A DNA stretch of 64,000 nt from an uncultured Eubacteriales bacterium (GTDB lineage Bacteria > Bacillota > Clostridia > Oscillospirales > Oscillospiraceae), in contig URNZ01000003.1 in the NCBI GenBank assembly GCA_900549405.1, forward strand, positions 1 to 64,000, written 5' to 3'. Each line of letters begins with the position of its first letter. The stretch's first letter is position 1. Below the pieces are notes generated by a model. It saw only the letters and a list, made by a program, of their open reading frames with translations, did not search any database and was not told the DNA's origin. The translations under genes and the position numbers were made by a program. Positions 58,997 to 64,000 of this stretch are shown here, in pieces.

Positions 58997-59051
58997 CCCC
59001 TCATCCGTCATGACTTCGTCATGCCACCTTCTCCCCTGCGGGGCGAAGGCT
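58997..59051. repeat. Dispersed hairpin repeat, copy 1
   Basis: Begins CCCCTCATCCGTCA, contains CATGAC-TTC-GTCATG and a second stem CCTTC-TCCCC / GGGGC-GAAGG. Shares its frame with copy 2 at 59092 while the stem bases differ. Confidence 0.75.
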
Positions 59052-59091
59052 AGAACCGTTTTGCGAGAAGCGCTCAAATGTCGCTGCCCTT

Positions 59092-59142
59092 CCCCTCATC
59101 CGTCACGGCTTTGCCGTGCCACCTTCCCCCAGGGGAAGGCTT
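59092..59142. repeat. Dispersed hairpin repeat, copy 2
   Basis: Begins CCCCTCATCCGTCA, contains CACGGC-TTT-GCCGTG and CCTTCCCC / GGGGAAGG. Same orientation as copy 1, 41 bases apart. The rest of 58934-59209 has no gene. Confidence 0.75.
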
Positions 59143-59209
59143 TTCGCTACAAAACGTACAATTAAAATGAAATATCTCAAACTGTATTACGAAAATACGC
59201 TCTTTTTCT

Positions 59210-59247
59210 CTGCCGCCCTGTCACAGGGCGGCAGTTTTCTTGTTCTT
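59210..59247 (+). terminator. Intrinsic terminator upstream of pst
   Basis: CTGCCGCCCTG / CAGGGCGGCAG with TTTTCTTGTTCTTTTT; probably ends the dprA-topA-trmFO-plsX-MATE unit beyond the repeats. Confidence 0.88.
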
Positions 59248-59309
59248 TTTACATTTTACAAAGGCTTAACATAGTGGCTGTTTTGCATTTTACAATGGGC
59301 CGGTATACT
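59248..59309 (+). promoter_or_regulatory. PhoP-box-like direct repeats and promoter of pstS
   Basis: TTTACA (59255-59260) and TTAACA (59266-59271) are 11 bases apart, the spacing of Gram-positive PhoP boxes; further TTTACA copies are at 59248 and 59289. The -10 is TATACT (59304-59309) while the -35 position reads only TTTTGC, as expected for an activator-dependent promoter. Confidence 0.65.
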
Positions 59310-59382
59310 GTGCGCTGTAAGGTGAAAGCCAAATGAAAAACGCGGGCGGCGCTGAAGCCGCCCCACAGTAAGGAGAATTACC

Positions 59383-60261
59383 ATGAAAAAGTTATTCAGT
59401 CTTGCTCTGGCCGCCGCCATGGCCCTGTCCATGCTCACCGGCTGCGGCAGCAACAACACCAATACCAATAATGACGCCAACAGCGCCGGCACCCAGGGCA
59501 GCCAGACTAGCCAGACCGAGCAGCTCAGCGGTGTGGTGAACACCAACGGCTCCACCTCCATGGAGAAGGTGATGCAGGTGCTCATCGAGGCCTTTAAGGA
59601 GCAGCAGCCCAACGTCACCGTGAACTACACCGGTTCCGGCTCCGGCGCGGGCGTGACCTCCGCCATCGACGGCACCGCCGACCTGGGCCTGGCCTCCCGC
59701 GCCCTGAAGAGCGAGGAGGAGGAGAAGGGCGCTCAGGCCAACATCGTGGCTCTGGACGGCGTGGCCGTTGTGGTCAACCCCGACAATGCCGTGGACGACC
59801 TGACCGTGGACCAGATCGCTCAGATCTTCAAGGGCGAGATCACCAACTGGAAGGACCTGGGCGGCGCTGACGAAGAGATCGCCGTCTATGGCCGTGAGGC
59901 CGGTTCCGGCACCCGGGGCGCCTTTGAGGAGCTGGTGGGCGTGGAAGACGCCTGCAAGTACCTGAACGAGTACTCCTCCACCGGCGACGTCATCGGCAAC
60001 GTGGCCAGCAACCCCAGCGCCATCGGCTATGCCTCCCTGTCCGCTGTGGGCGACAACGTGAAGGCCGTGAAGGTCAATGGTGTGGAATGCAGCGAGGCCA
60101 CCGTGCAGGACGGTACTTATGAGATCCAGCGCCCCTTCGTGATGATCACCAAGGACGGCACCCAGCTGAGCGACGCGGCCCAGGCTTTCCTGGACTTTGC
60201 CATGAGCGCTGACGCCGCCAGCCTGATCGCCCAGGCCGGTGCCGTGCCCCCCGCCAAGTAA
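59383..60261 (+). CDS. pstS: Phosphate ABC transporter substrate-binding lipoprotein, 292 aa
   Basis: Extracytoplasmic phosphate-binding protein. Lipoprotein signal with lipobox LTGC (Cys21) and an Asn/Thr-rich spacer of about 20 residues. Phosphate-binding elements are visible: NTNGSTSMEKVM (residues about 50-61), GSGSGAGVTSAIDGTADLGLASR and YGREAGSGTRGAFEELVG. Strongly biased codons suggest high expression. First gene of pstSCAB-phoU-phoB. AAGGAG precedes ATG. Confidence 0.97.
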   Translation: MKKLFSLALAAAMALSMLTGCGSNNTNTNNDANSAGTQGSQTSQTEQLSGVVNTNGSTSMEKVMQVLIEAFKEQQPNVTVNYTGSGSGAGVTSAIDGTADLGLASRALKSEEEEKGAQANIVALDGVAVVVNPDNAVDDLTVDQIAQIFKGEITNWKDLGGADEEIAVYGREAGSGTRGAFEELVGVEDACKYLNEYSSTGDVIGNVASNPSAIGYASLSAVGDNVKAVKVNGVECSEATVQDGTYEIQRPFVMITKDGTQLSDAAQAFLDFAMSADAASLIAQAGAVPPAK

Positions 60262-60283
60262 GCAGTAAACGAAATTTTCAGGA

Positions 60284-60317
60284 GGAACACGCAGGGCGGG
60301 AACGTCCCGCGTGTTCC
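60284..60317 (+). other. Intercistronic hairpin between pstS and pstC
   Basis: GGAACACGC / GCGTGTTCC with an inner GGG / CCC stem and no U-tract. Probably an mRNA stabiliser or partial terminator that lets pstS be made in excess over pstCAB. Confidence 0.6.
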
Positions 60318-60337
60318 CCTGTGTCTGAGCGAAAGAA

Positions 60338-61246
60338 ATGAATGAGAGAAAGGTGGACTTCGCCGTGAAGCGAACCCGAAAATTAGACCCCCTGGAGAAC
60401 GCCATGCAGCTGCTGTTCTTCCTGTGCGGGGCGGTGGCGGTGGCCTTTGTGTTGGTCATCACCGTGTATCTGGTGGTCTCCGGCCTGCCCGCCATCCAAA
60501 AGGTGGGCCTGGGCAACTTCCTGCTGGGCACCACTTGGGACTCCGCCAACAAGACCGACCCCCAATATGGCATCCTGCCCTTTATCCTCACCTCCATCTA
60601 CGGCACCGCCGGGGCCATCCTCATCGGCGTGCCCGTGGGATTTATGACGGCCATGTTCCTGGCCAAGGCCGCGCCCCCCAAGCTGGCGGCGGTGGTCCGT
60701 CCGGCGGTGGACCTGCTGGCGGGCATCCCCTCGGTGGTCTATGGCATGGTGGGCATGGTGGTGCTGCTGCCCGGCATCCGGGGCCTGTTCCACCTGAAGG
60801 CGGGGGACACCCTGCTGGCCGCCATTCTGGTGCTGGCGGTGATGATCTTGCCCTCCATCATCTCGGTGAGCGAGACCGCTCTGCGGGCGGTGCCCCGGGA
60901 GTATGAGGAGGCCAGCCTGGCCCTGGGCGCCACGGAGATGGAGACCTATTTCCGGGTGAGCGCCCCGGCGGCCAAAAGCGGCATCGCCGCGGCGGTGGTG
61001 CTGGGCGTAGGCCGGGCCATCGGCGAGGCCATGGCCATCATGATGGTGGCGGGCAACGCGGCCAATATGCCCGGCCTGTTCAAGAGCGTGAAGTTCCTGA
61101 CCACCGCCGTGGCCAGCGAGATGTCCTATGCCGCCGACGGGTCCCTGCAGAAGATGGCCCTGTTCTCCATCGGACTGGTGCTGTTTCTGTTCATTATGAT
61201 GATCAACGTGTTTTTGAATCTGGTATTGAAGCGGGAGAAGGAGTGA
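60338..61246 (+). CDS. pstC: Phosphate ABC transporter permease PstC, 302 aa
   Basis: One of two membrane subunits. Six hydrophobic helices; the binding-protein-dependent EAA loop is VSETALRAVPREYEEASLALGATEMETYFRVSAPAAKSGI (about 180-220). The N-terminus ends in a basic segment before helix 1. ATG 60338 lacks a good ribosome site; GTG 60365 (residue 10) has AAAGGTGG eight bases upstream and may be the true start. Confidence 0.95.
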   Translation: MNERKVDFAVKRTRKLDPLENAMQLLFFLCGAVAVAFVLVITVYLVVSGLPAIQKVGLGNFLLGTTWDSANKTDPQYGILPFILTSIYGTAGAILIGVPVGFMTAMFLAKAAPPKLAAVVRPAVDLLAGIPSVVYGMVGMVVLLPGIRGLFHLKAGDTLLAAILVLAVMILPSIISVSETALRAVPREYEEASLALGATEMETYFRVSAPAAKSGIAAAVVLGVGRAIGEAMAIMMVAGNAANMPGLFKSVKFLTTAVASEMSYAADGSLQKMALFSIGLVLFLFIMMINVFLNLVLKREKE

Positions 61247-61251
61247 GGAGC

Positions 61252-62175
61252 ATGGAAAGCGTCAACTATGTGGCGGCAAACAAGGCCGCCGCGTTGGAAG
61301 GGGAGCAGACGGCCCGGGCCGTCTGCCTGCGCCGCCGGGTGTATGACCGGGGGATGCGGGGCCTGCTGTGGCTCAGCGCCGGGATCACCTGCGCCCTGCT
61401 GGTGTTCCTTATGGGCTATATCCTGTGGCGGGGCATCCCCCAGCTGAGCTGGCAGTTCCTCACCTCGGCAGAGTCGGTGCTCAAGGGCACCCTGGGCATC
61501 CTGCCCGCCATCTGCAACACCCTGTATGTGGTGTGCGTCACCCTGTGCATCGCCCTTCCCCTGGGCGTGGGGGCGGCGGTGTACCTCACCGAATACGCCA
61601 CCAACCACAAGCTGGTCTCTGCCATCGAGTTTGCCGCCGAGACCCTGTCCGGTATCCCCTCCATCCTGTATGCCCTGGTGGGCTATCTGGCCTTCTGCAA
61701 GACGCTGGGCCTGGGATACTCCCTGCTGGCGGCCAGCCTGGCTCTGGCCATGATGAACCTGCCCACCATCATCCGCACCACGCAAGAATCCCTGAAGACG
61801 GTGCCCCAGTCCTATCGGGAGGGGGCCCTGGGTCTGGGCAGCGGCAAGTGGCACATGATCCGCACGGTGGTGCTGCCCAGCTCCATCGACGGCATCGTCA
61901 CCGGCTGCATCCTGGCCGTGGGCCGCATCGTGGGCGAGTCTGCCGTGCTGCTGTATGTGGGCGGCATGGGCAACGCCATGAACGACTTCTTCGCCAGCCC
62001 CGACAAGTTCCTCCACAGCTCCGGCGCCACCCTGACGGTGCAGCTTTACGTCTTTGCCAAGGAGCGGGCCATGATGGACCCCGCCTTTGCCGTGGCGGTG
62101 GTGCTGCTGGTGCTCACCCTGGCCATCAACCTGGCGGCCAAGGCTGCGGGCAAAAAGCTGAGACAGAAAAATTAA
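61252..62175 (+). CDS. pstA: Phosphate ABC transporter permease PstA, 307 aa
   Basis: Second membrane subunit, about six helices, EAA loop TTQESLKTVPQSYREGALGLGSGKWHMIRTVVLPSSIDGI. ATG 61252 has AAGGAG eight bases upstream (overlapping the pstC stop), better than GTG 61243 three codons earlier. Six bases separate it from pstC. Works with PstB ATPase and PstC. Confidence 0.95.
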   Translation: MESVNYVAANKAAALEGEQTARAVCLRRRVYDRGMRGLLWLSAGITCALLVFLMGYILWRGIPQLSWQFLTSAESVLKGTLGILPAICNTLYVVCVTLCIALPLGVGAAVYLTEYATNHKLVSAIEFAAETLSGIPSILYALVGYLAFCKTLGLGYSLLAASLALAMMNLPTIIRTTQESLKTVPQSYREGALGLGSGKWHMIRTVVLPSSIDGIVTGCILAVGRIVGESAVLLYVGGMGNAMNDFFASPDKFLHSSGATLTVQLYVFAKERAMMDPAFAVAVVLLVLTLAINLAAKAAGKKLRQKN

Positions 62176-62192
62176 ACGAGGAGTTTTAATGT

Positions 62193-62951
62193 ATGGAAAA
62201 CGCCATCCTCTCCGCCCGTGACCTGAACCTGTACTACGGGGAAAATCACGCGCTGAAGAATATCAACATCGACATTCCCGCCAACGAGATCACCGCCCTC
62301 ATCGGCCCCTCCGGCTGCGGCAAGTCCACCTTTCTGCGCACCCTGAACCGGATGAACGACCTGATCCCCAGCGTGAAGATCGACGGCTCCCTGACCTATC
62401 GGGGCCAGGAGGTCTATGCCCCGGACCAGGACGTGACCGACCTGCGCAAGCACATCGGCATGGTGTTCCAAAAGGCCAACCCCTTCCCCATGTCCATCTA
62501 TGACAACGTGGCCTACGGTCCCCGGACCCACGGCATCCGCAGCAAAGTGAAGCTGGACGAGATCGTGGAGGAGTCCCTGCGGGGGGCCGCCATCTGGGAC
62601 GAGGTGAAGGACCGGCTGAAAAAGTCCGCCCTGGGTCTGTCCGGCGGCCAGCAGCAGCGGCTGTGCATCGCCCGTGCCCTGGCCGTCAAGCCCGACGTGC
62701 TGCTGATGGACGAGTCCACCTCCGCCCTGGACCCCATCTCCACGTCTAAGATCGAGGACCTTGCCGCCGAGCTGAAAAAAGATTATACTATCGTCATGGT
62801 GACCCACAACATGCAGCAGGCGGCCCGTATCTCTGACAACACGGCGTTTTTCCTGCTGGGCGAGCTGGTGGAGTTCGGCAAGACGGAACAGGTATTCTCC
62901 ATGCCCCGGGACAAGCGCACCGAGGATTACATCACGGGGAGGTTCGGATAA
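62193..62951 (+). CDS. pstB: Phosphate ABC transporter ATP-binding protein PstB, 252 aa
   Basis: ATPase of the Pst system. Walker [10 protein letters not shown] (38-46), signature [19 protein letters not shown], Walker [14 protein letters not shown], and the typical PstB start [23 protein letters not shown]. Ends with [25 protein letters not shown], the usual PstB C-terminus. GAGGAG lies upstream of ATG; two bases separate it from phoU. Confidence 0.98.
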   Translation: MENAILSARDLNLYYGENHALKNINIDIPANEITALIGPSGCGKSTFLRTLNRMNDLIPSVKIDGSLTYRGQEVYAPDQDVTDLRKHIGMVFQKANPFPMSIYDNVAYGPRTHGIRSKVKLDEIVEESLRGAAIWDEVKDRLKKSALGLSGGQQQRLCIARALAVKPDVLLMDESTSALDPISTSKIEDLAAELKKDYTIVMVTHNMQQAARISDNTAFFLLGELVEFGKTEQVFSMPRDKRTEDYITGRFG

Positions 62952-62953
62952 CC

Positions 62954-63595
62954 ATGAGAGACCGTTTTCACGAACAATTGCAGCAGCTCAGCGAGGCGCT
63001 GATCACCATGGGCGCCCTGTGCGAGGAGGCCATCTCCGACGCGGCCAAGTCCTATTTCACCGGGGACCGGCGGCTGGGGGAGCGGGCCGGACAGCTGGAG
63101 CAGCAGATCGACCAGCAGCAGCGGGACATCGAGGGCCTATGTATGCAGCTTCTGCTGCGGCAGCAGCCGGTGGCCCGTGACCTGCGGACCATCTCGGCGG
63201 CCATGCGCATGATCTCGGACATGGAGCGCATCGGCGACCAGGCCGCAGACATCGCGGAGATCGCCCGGGACGTCCAGGCCGGCAAGCTGGCGGACGAGAC
63301 CCCCATGGGGGACATGGCCCGCACCGCCATCAGCATGGTGACGGACAGCGTGGACGCCTTCGTCCGGCAGGATCTGGACCTGGCTCATCAGGTCATCGCC
63401 CGGGACGACCGGGTGGACAGCCTGTTCCTGAACATGCGGGAGCAGCTGGTGGCCATGATCGGCCGGGGGGAGGACGCCGCCGCCTGTCTGGACATGCTGA
63501 TGATCGCCAAGTATTACGAGCGCATCGGGGACCACGCCTGCAACATCGCCCAGTGGGTGGAGTATGCCCTCACCGGTCAGTATGAGGACGACTGA
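62954..63595 (+). CDS. phoU: Phosphate signalling protein PhoU, 213 aa
   Basis: Two repeated three-helix bundles; motifs TMGALCEEAISDAAKSYF, DLRTISAAMRMISDMERIGDQAADIAEIARDV (first metal-binding repeat) and DMLMIAKYYERIGDHACNIAQWVEYALTG (second) match PhoU. It links transporter state to the PhoR kinase, keeping the Pho response off when phosphate is abundant. ATG overlaps the end of a GGAT-rich site and directly follows pstB. Confidence 0.97.
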   Translation: MRDRFHEQLQQLSEALITMGALCEEAISDAAKSYFTGDRRLGERAGQLEQQIDQQQRDIEGLCMQLLLRQQPVARDLRTISAAMRMISDMERIGDQAADIAEIARDVQAGKLADETPMGDMARTAISMVTDSVDAFVRQDLDLAHQVIARDDRVDSLFLNMREQLVAMIGRGEDAAACLDMLMIAKYYERIGDHACNIAQWVEYALTGQYEDD

Positions 63596-63626
63596 AAGCG
63601 CTTTTTGACAGGAGTTTTGAACGGAT

Positions 63627-64000
63627 ATGATCTACGTTCTGGAGGATGACGCCAGCATTCAAAAGCTGGTGGTGTACACGCTGAACAGCCAGGGCATGGA
63701 GGCCCGGGGCTTTGACCGCCCCTCTCAGTTCTGGAGCGCCCTGGCCCTGGAAAAGCCGGAGCTGGTGCTGCTGGACATCATGCTGCCCGAGGAGGACGGC
63801 CTGCAGGTGCTGAAAAAGCTGCGGGCCGACCCGGCCACCCGCCGGACCCCGGTGCTGATGCTCACCGCCAAGAGCACCGAGTATGACAAGGTGCTGGGGC
63901 TGGACCAGGGGGCGGACGACTACATCGCCAAGCCCTTTGGCATGATGGAGCTGATGGCCCGCATCCGCACCGCCCTGCGCCACGCCGGGGGGCGGGAGGA
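63627..64000 (+). CDS. phoB: PhoB/PhoP-type response regulator, N-terminal receiver (runs off window)
   Basis: Receiver domain: acidic pair ED-D (residues 6-8), phosphoacceptor Asp50 in LVLLDIMLPEEDG, Thr80 in PVLMLTAK and Lys102 in DDYIAKPFG. The winged-helix output domain lies past the window end. Position after phoU makes it the phosphate-response regulator; the partner kinase gene phoR is expected next. GGAG lies about 12 bases before ATG. Confidence 0.92.
   Translation, partial: MIYVLEDDASIQKLVVYTLNSQGMEARGFDRPSQFWSALALEKPELVLLDIMLPEEDGLQVLKKLRADPATRRTPVLMLTAKSTEYDKVLGLDQGADDYIAKPFGMMELMARIRTALRHAGGRE

Noticed and set aside
58997..59142. CRISPR-like pair of repeats
   Set aside because: Only two copies, internal hairpins, stem-compensating differences and no regular spacer; no cas gene.

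Overview
The window is bacterial chromosome, GC-rich (by eye about 60 percent or more), with a Gram-positive anaerobe's gene set. It holds two secreted proteins with S-layer homology (SLH) domains, a CsaB-type pyruvyl transferase domain, a lipoprotein phosphate-binding protein, energy-coupling-factor vitamin transporters (ThiW, QueT), a dprA-topA-trmFO-plsX block, a small phosphate acetyltransferase and a class I glutamate dehydrogenase. I read this as a high-GC Clostridia member of the Oscillospiraceae (Flavonifractor/Lawsonibacter-like). That placement is inference from gene content; I ran no search. I see no rRNA, tRNA, CRISPR array, phage module or intact transposase gene.

Layout. 1-18 kb is mostly housekeeping and central metabolism: a helicase tail, a PspC protein, an acetyltransferase, gdhA, prfC, a candidate type I toxin-antitoxin locus (5.5-5.9 kb), a MATE exporter, a BceAB-like ABC exporter, a pseudouridine synthase, malic enzyme, a CNNM/CBS membrane protein, pta and an aminotransferase. 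18-26 kb is rich in regulatory RNA: a LysR regulator, a candidate minus-strand small RNA with a C-rich body and palindromes over its promoter (19.1-19.3 kb), a MITE-like inverted repeat, queT behind a structured leader, ftsH, a TPP riboswitch with thiW, a sensor-kinase-like protein and gap. 26-37 kb carries a large SLH protein, a YheO-like regulator divergent from ridA, a DUF362 protein, a GGDEF protein, an ECF sigma/anti-sigma pair, an acyl-CoA ligase with a palindromic operator, and an unlisted 46-residue protein.

37-48 kb is a cell-surface region. A minus-strand cluster runs murJ, O-antigen-ligase-like polymerase, glycosyltransferase, two DUF4330-type proteins, and a fused glycosyltransferase-CsaB protein; four of the joints are 4-bp overlaps or short gaps. 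Divergent from murJ is a secreted phosphodiester-glycosidase/SLH/SH3 protein, followed by galE. Because CsaB-type pyruvylation of wall polysaccharide creates the ligand for SLH domains, this cluster may build the anchor used by both SLH proteins in the window.

49-64 kb holds a SpoU methyltransferase, an MFS transporter, dprA-topA-trmFO-plsX with a second MATE exporter, a pair of dispersed hairpin repeats, and the phosphate regulon pstSCAB-phoU-phoB behind PhoP-like direct repeats; phoB runs off the window end. Genes are tightly packed; most units end in clear intrinsic terminators, and many promoters fit a sigma-A pattern with a 16-18 bp spacer. Several genes appear to start with TTG (prfC, murJ, topA, probably the malic enzyme).
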